Assembly: GCA_012730045.1 (NCBI GenBank)
Contig: JAAYBR010000153.1
Coordinates: 1-54,207, forward strand
Length of the DNA stretch: 54,207 nt
Direction of reading: 5' to 3'
Source: Candidatus Hydrogenedentota bacterium
GTDB taxonomy: Bacteria > Hydrogenedentota > Hydrogenedentia > Hydrogenedentales > CAITNO01
Both the position numbers and the translations under genes were made by a program. Shown piece by piece: positions 34,078 to 42,901 of this stretch; within the stretch, counting starts at the first letter, position 1, and each line of letters opens with the position of its first letter. The notes under the pieces are model-generated. The model ran no database searches. It saw nothing but the letters and a program-made list of their open reading frames with translations, and was not told the DNA's origin.

Positions 34078-35549
34078 CCCCCCCTCCCCCTTCCGGACAC
34101 CGCGCGCGCCGCACGCTGATTGCGGCGACCCTCCTGTTTGTGGCGGGAATGGTGCTGTTCGTCCGGCTGGACGCCGCCCTGAAGGCGGGCGGCGTGCTGC
34201 GGCTCGCCCCGCCGGACGCCGCCTGGGTGGCCAGCTCGCCCGATGCTCCCGGGTTTTGGGTGGACTTTCAATATGAAACCCCTGGAGAGGCCTTTCAAAA
34301 ACACTATCCGCAGGGACAAGCCGCGCTGGCCCTGCGCGCGCGGCTTCTCACGGGAATCCGCCCCACGCCGGGCAGGTGGGACTTCTGGCTGGGATCCCCG
34401 GCGGTGCTGTCCGGCGCGGACGGCCATTGGTGTCTGGTAACGCGTCCCGGCATCGCCGCGCGCGCCGCCACCACGCTCAACGGCCTGCTGGGGAACGCCG
34501 GCAGGTTTCGCGGCATGCACTGCCAGTGGCGCGACGGGCTGCTGGTGCTGTCCAACGACGCGGAATGGGCCGCGGAACTGCGGGAGACCCCCGCACCGCC
34601 ACCGGAAATCGAGACAGAGCTCAGCACCTCTTCGGTTTTTCTGACCTTTCCCAAGGGGTGGGCGCGTGCCACGGTGGTGAGGGGCGACTCGGGCAGCCTC
34701 CTGACCCTGGACGGCACGGTGAATCTGCCGGACCGGTCCGACAAGTCCGACCCGTCCGGCCAGCCGAAAACCGCCGCGACGGTTCCGCGCCTGGAATGGC
34801 CGGACAAGCCCGCGCTCACGTTCTGCGCGGCGGACGCGGCGGCCTGCCGCGAGGTGTTCGCCCTCCTGTGGCGGGGGGGTGACTCCCTGCTGGGGGACTC
34901 CCCCCTGCGGGATGCGCTGGCGGCGGCCGGGGCGCGGTGGGGCGCGTCCCTGCCCGGACTGTCCGCAACAAAGCCTCCGGAGGATGCCGGGGTTCCCTTC
35001 GCCGCGATGGCGCTGTACGGTCTGCACTGGGACGGGGCCGCACCCCTCCCGGAGGCGGCGGGTGCCTGGCGGGGCCTTTTCCCCTCCTACGACAGCCTCC
35101 AGCGGAGTCTGGTGGACCCCGCCCGCCGGATCATGGAATGGGAGGGCGCGGAGGGCCTGCTGCTGCCCCTGCTGGGGGACGCACTGTCCCTGTGCCTGAT
35201 GCCCGCCGACGCCGGGGCGGCGCTGGCGGCGTCGAACACCCCCTTGATGGCTCGGCTGGCCGCCAGCCCGCCGGCCTGGCGGGGCGCCGCCCCGGGAGAG
35301 TGCTGGCTGCGTGTGGAGGGACCGGCGCTGGCCGCGCTGCTCCGCGAGTCGTTTTCCCACGCGGCGGCGGAGGGCTGGCTCCCCGGCACCACGCCGCGCG
35401 AACTGGATCGAACGGTCCTGCCGCTGCTGCGGGTGCTGGAGGAGGCGGGGCGGATGGAGCTCACGGCGGTCAGAACCGCCGACGGCCTGTCATGGCAGGG
35501 GGGGCTGGCCCCCATCCGCTGGGATGACCCGCCGGGACAGACACCATGA
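34074..35549 (+). CDS. Membrane-anchored hypothetical protein with in-gene 9-bp repeat
   Basis: A 491-residue protein with one N-terminal transmembrane segment (about 14-33) and a large presumably periplasmic domain; no family recognised. Its bulk (ALRARLLTGIRPTPGRWDFWLGSP, then an alternating-strand body) recalls DUF3352-like proteins only in style. The TCCGACnnn array (34737-34760) is read through in frame, adding DRSDKSDPSG at about residues 220-230. The GTG start overlaps the upstream stop (GTGA). Confidence 0.7.
   Translation: MTPPPPSGHRARRTLIAATLLFVAGMVLFVRLDAALKAGGVLRLAPPDAAWVASSPDAPGFWVDFQYETPGEAFQKHYPQGQAALALRARLLTGIRPTPGRWDFWLGSPAVLSGADGHWCLVTRPGIAARAATTLNGLLGNAGRFRGMHCQWRDGLLVLSNDAEWAAELRETPAPPPEIETELSTSSVFLTFPKGWARATVVRGDSGSLLTLDGTVNLPDRSDKSDPSGQPKTAATVPRLEWPDKPALTFCAADAAACREVFALLWRGGDSLLGDSPLRDALAAAGARWGASLPGLSATKPPEDAGVPFAAMALYGLHWDGAAPLPEAAGAWRGLFPSYDSLQRSLVDPARRIMEWEGAEGLLLPLLGDALSLCLMPADAGAALAASNTPLMARLAASPPAWRGAAPGECWLRVEGPALAALLRESFSHAAAEGWLPGTTPRELDRTVLPLLRVLEEAGRMELTAVRTADGLSWQGGLAPIRWDDPPGQTP
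34737..34760. repeat. TCCGACnnn repeat inside a coding region
   Basis: TCCGAC at 34737 and 34746, then TCCGGC at 34755, with 9-bp period, preserving the reading frame (9 is a multiple of 3). Confidence 0.75.
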
Positions 35550-37339
35550 AGCCTGACAACCAAATGGCGCTCCTGCTGGTGGCCTGCCTGTCCGTGTGCA
35601 CGGGAGCCGCGTCGGGCAACGAGGTCACGGATTTCCTGCGCCAGACGACGCCGGAGGCGGCGGACCCGGCGGCCACCGCCGCCAACGGGCGGCTGGCGGT
35701 GTCGCTGGATGCCGCCGGGGGACTGGTGTCGGTCCTGTGGCCGGGCGCGGGCGGAATCGAGCAGGCGGGAAGCCTGCCCGGCACGGCGCGGCCCTGCGCC
35801 GCGCACTGGGGGGTGGACACCGGAGACGGTGTGGCCTGGCTGAACGAGATGGAGGGACAGGTCTCCACGCACAGTGGGGGCCTGGTGGAGACGGTCTGGC
35901 GGCGGGACGGGGAGGAAATCCGGCAGCGGATCGTCGCCCCTCCAGGGATGGACGGGTTTGTGGTTGAGCTGGAGGCCCGCACGGCCACGGAACCCCCCGC
36001 GCTGGTGTGGGAACAGGCGCTGCTCCCGGCCACGGACCGGGCCCGGGGGGTGCCGCTGGCCGCGCCGCCCTTCGCCGCCGCGCGGGGGTTTGCCGGTGCT
36101 GTGTTCGGGGACGGACGCGGCGCGTTCGTGTTCCGCCCCGGCGAACCGGCCCCGGAGGACCGCGAGCGGGCCCGCCGTCTGGCGGAGGAGGACGCCAACC
36201 GGGCGGGCTGGGACATCTTTGAGGGCGGAACCTGGATTGCCACGGGCGCCACGGGCCGCATGACGGCCCAGTTTCCCGACGCGCCGCCCCCGGGACGCGC
36301 GGCGGTGGGCGCGGCATCCGCACGTCTGGAACTCCGCGTCATCCCCGTGCCCGACGGGGAGGGCTGGAGGGCCGTGGCGGCCGTAGGCTTCGGCGGCAGC
36401 CGCAACACCGCTACGGAAACGCTGCGGACGCTGCTGGACCGTCCGTTTGGCGAGTGGGCCGCGGCCGCGGACAAAGCCGGGGAACTGCCCCAGCCCCTTC
36501 CGGAGACTGCGCGGCACGCCGCGGACCGCCTGCTCCTGTCCTGGGACGAGCTCCGGGGCACCGTGGTCTTTGCGCCCTGCGGGACCCCTCCCCTCGCCGT
36601 GGTCACGCCGCAGTTGGCGGCCTGCGCCGCGCTGGCGTTTTCCCGGTTGGGCCTCACGGACCAGGCCGAAAAGCAACTGGAATTCTTGATGGGACTGGTG
36701 CGGACGAAGGAGACGGACGCCGCCCCCGCCGGGTCGCTACCGGTGCTTGCGCACGCCGACGGTGCCCACGCCTTTCCGGAGGCGGTGGTCAACGCCTCGG
36801 ACACCGCGTGGTGCCTCCTCGCCCTGCGCGACGCGACGGCCCCGTGGCCCCCCGCCCGGCGGGAAGCCTTTCTGGAGAAGCACCGGGACAAGGCGACCGT
36901 GCTGGGCGATTTCCTGGTGCGCTGGTCGGACCTGAACACCGGCGCGCCCCTGCCGGATTTCGACTGGCGCGTGTTCCGCGCCGCCGCCTCGTTCGAGCCG
37001 GTCCTCGCGGGCCTTCTGGGCATCGCGGCCGCAGGCGATCTGGCCGCCCCATCCCGTGAGTGGATGGACTGGCGGCGCAGCCTGGAGGCGCGGGTCCGCT
37101 TCGCCCTGGCCAACGACCCCGCCTCGGTGACCCTCTCCCCCGCCCTCGCCGCCTGGATCGCCGCGACACACACCGCGGGACTGCCGCCGGGCTTCCGGGG
37201 AACCGTGGCACAGACCGAACCCTTCAGCGGCCCGGAGGAACTGGGGGATGCGGTGACGCGGGTGCTGGGGGACGCCCCCCCCGCCGACGCCCTCTCCGCG
37301 GCGCTGCGTGTGCTGCTGCTGCCGTCAGGCGGGGAATGA
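35546..37339 (+). CDS. Secreted protein, possible alpha/alpha-barrel (glucoamylase-like)
   Basis: A 597-residue protein with a signal peptide (about 1-24). The first half is beta-rich, the second half (about 300-560) is a run of helices with Trp, Ala and Leu spacing like a six-hairpin toroid of GH15-type or related glycan-active enzymes. No catalytic motif can be assigned by eye, so no activity is claimed. ATG overlaps the upstream stop (ATGA). Last gene of the coupled trio. Confidence 0.68.
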   Translation: MKPDNQMALLLVACLSVCTGAASGNEVTDFLRQTTPEAADPAATAANGRLAVSLDAAGGLVSVLWPGAGGIEQAGSLPGTARPCAAHWGVDTGDGVAWLNEMEGQVSTHSGGLVETVWRRDGEEIRQRIVAPPGMDGFVVELEARTATEPPALVWEQALLPATDRARGVPLAAPPFAAARGFAGAVFGDGRGAFVFRPGEPAPEDRERARRLAEEDANRAGWDIFEGGTWIATGATGRMTAQFPDAPPPGRAAVGAASARLELRVIPVPDGEGWRAVAAVGFGGSRNTATETLRTLLDRPFGEWAAAADKAGELPQPLPETARHAADRLLLSWDELRGTVVFAPCGTPPLAVVTPQLAACAALAFSRLGLTDQAEKQLEFLMGLVRTKETDAAPAGSLPVLAHADGAHAFPEAVVNASDTAWCLLALRDATAPWPPARREAFLEKHRDKATVLGDFLVRWSDLNTGAPLPDFDWRVFRAAASFEPVLAGLLGIAAAGDLAAPSREWMDWRRSLEARVRFALANDPASVTLSPALAAWIAATHTAGLPPGFRGTVAQTEPFSGPEELGDAVTRVLGDAPPADALSAALRVLLLPSGGE

Positions 37340-37357
37340 GGCAGTCTCCGTCAGGGG

Positions 37358-37393
37358 ATGGACGAAATGGACGACATGGACTGCATGGACGGG
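37358..37393. repeat. ATGGACnnn array (9-bp period), 4 units
   Basis: ATGGAC at 37358, 37367, 37376 and 37385, each plus three variable bases. It sits just after the 35546-37339 stop, in a 106-bp gap before the Cys-rich protein. Confidence 0.85.
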
Positions 37394-37445
37394 GCCGGGG
37401 GGCGTTGCTGCCGGCAGGTATTGCGGCCGCCTTCCCATGCTTCTC

Positions 37446-37601
37446 TCACCCGCGCGGGGTGTAGTCGGGGCACTTCAGGGCGTTGGGGCGCTCGCGGCGG
37501 GTGCAGGCCTGCCCGTAGTCGTAGCGGCAGTTGTCGCAGAGGAACTCCGTGGGGCAGCGCAGGCGCAGCCACCACTCGCGCAGCCGCTTGAAGAGCCTCA
37601 T
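37446..37601 (-). CDS. 51-residue Cys-rich (zinc-ribbon-like) protein
   Basis: A short gene read on the minus strand. Residues: basic/aromatic N-terminus MRLFKRLREWWLRLR, then Cys at about 16, 22, 25, 33 and 44, with CDNCRYDYGQAC and KCPDY visible. The CxxC and later Cys suggest a zinc-binding fold. Its ATG overlaps the regulator's stop (ATGA), which supports real translation. Function unknown. A different, unrelated Cys-rich small protein lies at 47740. Confidence 0.72.
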   Translation of the reverse strand: MRLFKRLREWWLRLRCPTEFLCDNCRYDYGQACTRRERPNALKCPDYTPRG

Positions 37602-38866
37602 TTCCGTCTCCTTTCGGGGCGCGCGTGCAGGGCGCGGTATTCCGCCGGGCGCATGCCGGTGACTTTGAGGAAGGCGCGGGCGAAATTGCTTGCGTCGGAG
37701 AAGCCGACCCGGCGGCCCACCTCGGCCAGGGACGCCCTGGTCCGGCGCAGGAGCGGCTTGGCCTTCTCCGCGCGCACGCAGGCGAGGTAGTCCGAAAAGC
37801 TGAGCCCAAAGTTCCGCTGGAGCCGGTGCGTGATTGTCGTGGGGTTCTCGCCCAGTTCGGCGGCCACCTCCGCCAGCGTCACCCGCTGCGCATACCGCGC
37901 GAACAGGATGGTGTTAAGCGGGGCGTATTGCAGCCGGGGCCGCAGGACTTGCCGTCCGGCGCCGGGGCGTTTCCCCGGCCACTTCACCGCCCGCAGCACG
38001 CGGGCGCCGCCGCCGGCGAGAGCCTCAGCGTCCGGCGCACCGGCCTCAACGTCCGCGGAGAGCTCCGCCAGCACGGACCACGCGCCCGCCGTGTCGCCCC
38101 CCGCCTCCCGCGCGGCGGCGAGCGCCTCCGCGAGCCGCTTCAGGAACGCCGCGCTGCGCGTGCGGCGGGTGCCCGTGCGGGCGGCGGCCGCCTCGCCGAG
38201 CATGGCCCTGACCTCGGCCCACTTGCCGCCGGAGGCGGCCAGGGCAATGCGGGCGGCGTCGAAGTCCGCGCCCGCATCTTTGCGCCGGGCAGTCCGCCGC
38301 GGAGGCGCCGGAAGCGCGGTCTCCTTCGTCGCGGCCTGCTCCTCCGGCGCCGCCTCGGCGGGGAAAGGAGCCCGCGCCAGTTCCTCGAGCGTCCATTCCA
38401 AAGCGGCCAGGACGGCGCCGGGGGGTGTGCGCGGAATCTCGGCGACCAGCGGGGCAAGCACACCCTTCTCAGGGGCGCGGCCCCCCGGAAGGGCGGCGAG
38501 GGCGCGCCGCACCGCCACGGCCAGCCCGCGGTCCTCTCCGGAGGGAACGTAGGGGCCGAAGGTGAGCATGAGGTCCGAAGCGCCGGGCCACGCGGCAGTG
38601 GCGCAGCCCAGCCCCAGATGGCAGAACAGGGTGACGGGGCCGCCCTGCGCGCGCGCCAGTGGCCGCGCCGAGGCGCGGGACCGCGCGCAGGCGGCCTTTC
38701 CGGCGGCGGAGCCGCAGGCCGCGCGGCAGACCGCGCATCCGCCCCACCCGGCGGCGAGCGCCTCCGCGGCGCCGCGCAGGCGGTGCACCGCCACGGGCAC
38801 GCCCGCGACCCGCGCGGCGCGCTCCAGAATCTTCGCGTGGGCGGGCGGCAGCGCGGGGGCGTCCAT
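37598..38866 (-). CDS. PocR-type ligand-sensing AraC-family regulator
   Basis: A 422-residue transcription factor. The N-terminal region (about 1-150) has Cys-rich segments GGCAVCRAACGS and LFCHLGLGCATA, characteristic of PocR-like ligand-binding domains. A long Ala-rich middle follows, then the C-terminal double helix-turn-helix AraC domain (YAQRVTLAEVAAELG and VGRRVGFSDASNFARAFLKVTGMRPAEYR). It overlaps the MBL stop by one base (TGATG). PocR relatives respond to diols and similar hydrocarbons; the ligand here is unknown. Confidence 0.87.
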   Translation of the reverse strand: MDAPALPPAHAKILERAARVAGVPVAVHRLRGAAEALAAGWGGCAVCRAACGSAAGKAACARSRASARPLARAQGGPVTLFCHLGLGCATAAWPGASDLMLTFGPYVPSGEDRGLAVAVRRALAALPGGRAPEKGVLAPLVAEIPRTPPGAVLAALEWTLEELARAPFPAEAAPEEQAATKETALPAPPRRTARRKDAGADFDAARIALAASGGKWAEVRAMLGEAAAARTGTRRTRSAAFLKRLAEALAAAREAGGDTAGAWSVLAELSADVEAGAPDAEALAGGGARVLRAVKWPGKRPGAGRQVLRPRLQYAPLNTILFARYAQRVTLAEVAAELGENPTTITHRLQRNFGLSFSDYLACVRAEKAKPLLRRTRASLAEVGRRVGFSDASNFARAFLKVTGMRPAEYRALHARPERRRK

Positions 38867-39639
38867 CAGGCCGACACCTCAAAAAACCGGGACTCCCCGT
38901 CCGGCGGGGCGATGATGATCTCGGCGGGGTGGTTCCGAAGCGTCTTCCGGGCGAGCTGGAGCGGAAGGTCCGGCAGGTTGTTCTGCTGGCTGAGGTGAAC
39001 GAGCACGATAATCTTCAGGTGGTCGTGGGCCAGGTCTTTCAGGAGCCGCATGGCGTCGTGGTTGGACAGGTGGCCGACGCGGCTGCTGATGCGCTGGCGG
39101 ACCGCGGGGGGATAGGAGCCGGTCCGCAGCATGTCCGGACAGTAGTTGGACTCCAGCACGAGGGCGTGCGCCCCGGCCAGACGGGTCTGGACGAGCTGCG
39201 ACACATGGCCGAAGTCCGTGGCAAACCCCAGTTTCGTTCCGGAGTTGGTCACGGTGTAGCTCACGGGATCCTCCGCGTCGTGGGAAACGGAGAAACTGCC
39301 GACGCTCAGGTTGCCCACGGGCACCGTGTCCCCCGACTCGAAGGGCACCAGATTGGGCAGGCTGCCCAGGCTCTTCGGGAGGGCGTCGCAGGTGCCCGCG
39401 CTGGCAAAAATGGGCACCCGGACCTTCCGCGAGAGCACCCCCAGCCCCAGCACATGGTCCGAGTGCTCGTGGGTGACGAACACCGCGTCCAGCCGGTCGG
39501 GCGACAGCCCCACGCGGCCCATGCGGTCCACGAGGCGCACATAGCTCAGTCCGTTGTCTATCAGCACGGTCGAGCAGCCGTCGGTGACCACCGTGGCGTT
39601 GCCGCTGCTCCCGCTTCCAAGCAAGGCGAATTTCAGCAT
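38866..39639 (-). CDS. MBL-fold metallohydrolase, WalJ/YycJ-like
   Basis: A 257-residue metallo-beta-lactamase fold protein. It has FALLGSGSSGNAT (typical YycJ/WalJ start), metal ligands in THEHSDHVLGL, and LESNYCPDML plus a C-terminal VHLSQQNN His. Such enzymes are 5'-3' exonucleases or cell-wall-linked hydrolases. No strong ribosome site is visible at ATG 39639, but the family's N-terminus begins exactly there. First gene of the MBL-regulator-Cys protein operon. Confidence 0.9.
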   Translation of the reverse strand: MLKFALLGSGSSGNATVVTDGCSTVLIDNGLSYVRLVDRMGRVGLSPDRLDAVFVTHEHSDHVLGLGVLSRKVRVPIFASAGTCDALPKSLGSLPNLVPFESGDTVPVGNLSVGSFSVSHDAEDPVSYTVTNSGTKLGFATDFGHVSQLVQTRLAGAHALVLESNYCPDMLRTGSYPPAVRQRISSRVGHLSNHDAMRLLKDLAHDHLKIIVLVHLSQQNNLPDLPLQLARKTLRNHPAEIIIAPPDGESRFFEVSA

Positions 39640-39669
39640 GATGGGGTTCCAGGAATGAATGCCGCGAAA

Positions 39670-39675
39670 AGTATA
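39670..39675 (-). promoter_or_regulatory. Extended -10 of the MBL operon
   Basis: On the minus strand: TGC-TATACT at 39675-39670; about 30 nt before the MBL start. The -35 is weak. Confidence 0.5.
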
Positions 39676-39702
39676 GCAGGCCCGCCGGGGTCGGAGCGGA
39701 CT

Positions 39703-39731
39703 TTCCGGCACACCCCGCGCTGCGCTACACT
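39703..39731 (+). promoter_or_regulatory. Putative promoter of the SIS-like gene
   Basis: TACACT (39726-39731) with a poor -35 TTCCGG (39703-39708) at 17 bp. AAGGAG lies before ATG 39764. Confidence 0.4.
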
Positions 39732-39763
39732 GGCTGCGGAACACGCGACAAGGAGAGTGACCG

Positions 39764-40894
39764 ATGACCGCATTGCTGGCACTGTGTTTTCTGTTCGGCG
39801 CGGACGCGCCCTCCGGCTCCTGCCTGACGCGGGTGGCGGCGCTGGTGGCCCGGTGCGCGGAGGACCTTCCCGCGATGCGGGGCCCGGCGGAGGATGCCGC
39901 CGCGCGGCTGGCGCGCGGCGGACGGCTGTTCGCCTCGGGCGCACCGGGGATGGTAAGCGAACTGACGGGCCGCGCGGGCGGGTTCATGATGATCCGCCCC
40001 CTGGGAAAGGAGATTCCGGGTCCGGACGACGTGGTGCTGCACACGCCCGCGCCCGGCCTGGCCGCGCCGGAGGCGCTGGCGGGGTCGGCGGCTTTTGTGG
40101 CCGTGTTCGGCGTGCCGGAACCCGGCCTGGACGCGCCGGTGTTTGAGAGCCATGCGAAGGCGTTCGGCGTGTCGCCGAGCCTGGCGGCGGCGGCGCCCGC
40201 GTGGCTGTTCACCGGCGAGCTGATTGCCGCCCTGACGCGGCTGGGAAAGATGCCGGTGCTGTATGAAAGCATCGGGGCCTACGGCGGGAACGCGCGCATG
40301 ACCCAGTTCAAGCAGGGGGAGATCGCATTCCACGAGAATCCCGGCGTGCCGCCGGTTGCGCCGGGCGTGCTGGGCGCGCGCTACGCCGCGGAGACCGGCC
40401 GGATGCTGGGCCGGATCGAGCGGGAGGGGCGGGGAAAGCTGGAAACGGCGGGCAAGTGGGCGCGCGAGGCGCGGGAGGGGGGAAAGAAGCTGTGGATGTA
40501 CAGCATGGGGCACATTTTCCCCGACGAGGTGGAAAAGACGGCGCTGGGAACAGTCTTCGCCTCCGCGACATGGAACGCCGGGTTCCGGGTGCCGCATCCG
40601 GAGGACGTTTATGCCCCCGGAGACTTCATCGCGCACATCGGATACCAGCAGCCGCCGGACACCCTGCTGCGGCGGGCGGTGCCCGCAGGGGCGCGGGTGG
40701 CCTATGTGTCTGTGCGGCCCGACCGGGATTTCATGGCGGACGGCGCGGGCGCGGTCTGGGTTGACCCCATGTGGGACTGGCCCGACGCCTGCGTTTCCAT
40801 CGAGGGGTACGATGTGCCCGCCCTGGCGGCCTCGGGGATCGTGAACGGGGCGGTCGCCTGGGAGATTTACCGGCTTCTAATGTCCGGGGAGTAA
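39764..40894 (+). CDS. SIS-domain-like sugar-phosphate-binding protein
   Basis: A 376-residue protein with a hydrophobic N-terminus that could be a signal peptide. The N-terminal third (helix then GGRLFASGAPGMVSEL) and a second segment (GGKKLWMYSMGHIFPDEV) resemble two SIS-like Rossmann halves, but the classical SIS serine signature is not clear. Call is tentative. Substrate unknown. Confidence 0.5.
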   Translation: MTALLALCFLFGADAPSGSCLTRVAALVARCAEDLPAMRGPAEDAAARLARGGRLFASGAPGMVSELTGRAGGFMMIRPLGKEIPGPDDVVLHTPAPGLAAPEALAGSAAFVAVFGVPEPGLDAPVFESHAKAFGVSPSLAAAAPAWLFTGELIAALTRLGKMPVLYESIGAYGGNARMTQFKQGEIAFHENPGVPPVAPGVLGARYAAETGRMLGRIEREGRGKLETAGKWAREAREGGKKLWMYSMGHIFPDEVEKTALGTVFASATWNAGFRVPHPEDVYAPGDFIAHIGYQQPPDTLLRRAVPAGARVAYVSVRPDRDFMADGAGAVWVDPMWDWPDACVSIEGYDVPALAASGIVNGAVAWEIYRLLMSGE

Positions 40895-40922
40895 GACGGC
40901 GGGCCGGTTTTTCGGCCTTAAG

Positions 40923-40952
40923 TTGCCCCAGAGGGGCTGATGGGGCGATAAT
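40923..40952 (+). promoter_or_regulatory. Promoter of the orphan ANL-domain gene
   Basis: TTGCCC (40923-40928), 18-bp spacer, GATAAT (40947-40952). A GGGGC/GCCCC hairpin lies between the two boxes. Confidence 0.5.
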
Positions 40953-41013
40953 ATGGGTCCTACACCGATTGCATTGGGCGCCTCTCCGGCGCCTTCCACA
41001 GGAGTCTGGAACG

Positions 41014-41310
41014 ATGATCCCCATGATCAACGAGGTGGGCGAGTACTTTATCAGCCACCCCTCCGTTGCGGAAGTCTGCGTGCTGCCCCGCCATGAACAG
41101 GCGGGGGGGCTGGTCGCCTTTGTGGTGCTGGCGCCCGGCGCGAAGACAAAACGGGAAAAGCTGGCGGCCTACGCCGCGGAGCGGTTTCCGGGTATCGCCC
41201 CCGCCATGAGCGTGGTGCTGCTGCCCGAGATCCCGCGTTCGCGGACCGGTTCCGTGGACCGCATGGCGCTCATGGACGCGTTCGACACGGGCGGACAGAA
41301 CGTCGCCTGA
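41014..41310 (+). CDS. Stand-alone C-terminal ANL (AMP-binding) domain, catalytic Lys absent
   Basis: A 98-residue protein equal to the mobile C-terminal subdomain of acyl/aryl-CoA synthetases. It contains HPSVAEVCVLPRHEQ, VAFVVLAPG and the terminal PRSRTGSVDRMAL. In active enzymes the last motif reads PRTxxGKxxR with the catalytic Lys; here Ser replaces it. No large N-terminal adenylation domain is adjacent. AGGAG lies 9 nt before ATG 41014. May be a remnant, a regulatory or a complementing subunit. Confidence 0.78.
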   Translation: MIPMINEVGEYFISHPSVAEVCVLPRHEQAGGLVAFVVLAPGAKTKREKLAAYAAERFPGIAPAMSVVLLPEIPRSRTGSVDRMALMDAFDTGGQNVA

Positions 41311-41348
41311 GGCGGACCGCCTGCGGAGAAACCCCTTCCGGCGCGGTG

Positions 41349-41377
41349 TTGCGGTCCCTCCGGCGGCTTGGTATGCT
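41349..41377 (+). promoter_or_regulatory. Promoter of the ligase-flippase-sulfatase unit
   Basis: TTGCGG (41349-41354), 17-bp spacer, TATGCT (41372-41377). Confidence 0.5.
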
Positions 41378-41428
41378 GTCCCCGTGACATGACTCCGTTT
41401 GCGCCGCAATCCCGGAGACCGCCGTTCC

Positions 41429-42901
41429 ATGGCCGACACCAGAGAAACCGCCGCCGTCCCCCCGTATCAGGCGGGGCTGCTGCTTGCGGGGCTGGCGGCG
41501 GCGTCGGTGCTGGCGGTGCTGGCGGGGCTCTCCAGCGAGACGCTGCTGCTGGCCGGGCTGGCGGGGGCGGCGGCGCTGGTGCTGCTTCCCGCGGCCCCCT
41601 GGGTTTCGATCATCTTCTTCGGCGCGGCCCTCGGCCTGCGCACGCCCATGAATTTCCACCCCCTGCGCGCGGGGGGATTCCGCTTCTACGGGGGGGACGT
41701 CCTCCTGTATCTCGTGGGCGCGACGCTGCTGTTCACTTTTGTGACCGCCGCGCTGGGGAGAAAACCCGCGCTGTTCTCGCTGGAACGGGGGGAGCGCCGG
41801 GTGGTGGTGCTGCTGGCGGCGCTGACGGGCTGGGGCGTGGTGTCCATGGCCACAGGCGTCATGAACGGTTGCGAGATCAAGGATGTCCTGGGCGACTTCC
41901 GCCGTTTCTTCATCTACTCCTGGGCCCTGCTGCCGCCGCTGTGCCTCGCCACGCGGCGCAGGCATCTGGAGGGCGTGAAGCTGGCCCTGATCGGGGGGTG
42001 CGGCGTCGCGTTCCTCTTCGGGCTGTTCCGGCTGGTGACGGGCCGGTATTTCTACCCGAACGACGAGATCAACATCTTCCCGCGCCTGCTGGCGGACGAC
42101 GAGATTGTCAGTCTGGCGCTGCTGCTCGCCTATCTCACCGCCTTCCTGCTGGCCGAGCGGCCGCGCCCGCTCAAGCTGGCGGCCCTGGGCTTCGCGGCGG
42201 CCACGGCGGGGCTCATGTGCTTCAGCGGCTGGCGCATGGGCATCGCGCAGGCGTTGCTCGCGCCCGCCCTCGCCGTGGTGCTCATGGCGCGCAACCGGGG
42301 CCGCGGCATTGCGGGGATCGTTCTGCGCCTCGCGCTGGTGGGGGTGATCCTGCTCGCGGGGACCGCAGCGCTCTTCTTCGCCCTGTCCGACCGGGTCGGC
42401 CATGTCATGTTCATGTTTCAGGAGCGCCTGACGACTTTCGGCATGCCGTTGATGTCCGACGAGGACACGCGGTTCTACGCCTACCGCGAGGCCCTGTCGC
42501 GCTATGCCGAGCATCCCGTCCTGGGCCGGGGGCTGGGCGACCAGCTTTCCTACCCGAAGAAGACCACGTCTGGCACCTTCCTGCGCATCCAGGGCACGAC
42601 CCACAACATTTTCCTCGACATGCTCTACCAGACGGGACCCGTCGGACTGGGGCTTTTCCTGGCCCTGCACGCGTCTTTCGCCCTGCATTTTCTGCGGCGG
42701 ATACGGCAGGTGCCGCGCGCCCATGAGCCCGTGACCGTGGGGCTGGTCGCCGGGTACCTCTGCACCATGGCGCACTACTGCTACGAGCCCGCATGGGTCT
42801 CCGGCATGATCGTCCTGTACTACGCGATCGGTTTCTCGCTGGTCTTCCTCCGGGAAGCGCCGGAAGGGGACGAAAGCGCCGCCGACGGGGCCGCCGCATG
42901 A
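41429..42901 (+). CDS. O-antigen ligase / polymerase-family membrane protein
   Basis: A 490-residue protein with about ten to twelve hydrophobic spans. The Wzy_C-type periplasmic loop is visible in YREALSRYAEHPVLGRGLGD and the following THNIFLDMLYQTGPVGL, with the conserved His of the ligase family. It joins lipid-linked glycans to lipid A core or polymerises repeat units at the periplasmic face. ATG 41429 is chosen; upstream start at 41399 is possible. Stop overlaps the flippase ATG (ATGA). Confidence 0.87.
   Translation: MADTRETAAVPPYQAGLLLAGLAAASVLAVLAGLSSETLLLAGLAGAAALVLLPAAPWVSIIFFGAALGLRTPMNFHPLRAGGFRFYGGDVLLYLVGATLLFTFVTAALGRKPALFSLERGERRVVVLLAALTGWGVVSMATGVMNGCEIKDVLGDFRRFFIYSWALLPPLCLATRRRHLEGVKLALIGGCGVAFLFGLFRLVTGRYFYPNDEINIFPRLLADDEIVSLALLLAYLTAFLLAERPRPLKLAALGFAAATAGLMCFSGWRMGIAQALLAPALAVVLMARNRGRGIAGIVLRLALVGVILLAGTAALFFALSDRVGHVMFMFQERLTTFGMPLMSDEDTRFYAYREALSRYAEHPVLGRGLGDQLSYPKKTTSGTFLRIQGTTHNIFLDMLYQTGPVGLGLFLALHASFALHFLRRIRQVPRAHEPVTVGLVAGYLCTMAHYCYEPAWVSGMIVLYYAIGFSLVFLREAPEGDESAADGAAA

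Noticed and set aside
37358-37393. ATGGACnnn array as a short coding gene
   Set aside because: The frame gives a repeated M-D-x peptide with no ribosome site or stop placement typical of a gene; it is better explained as the 9-bp repeat family.
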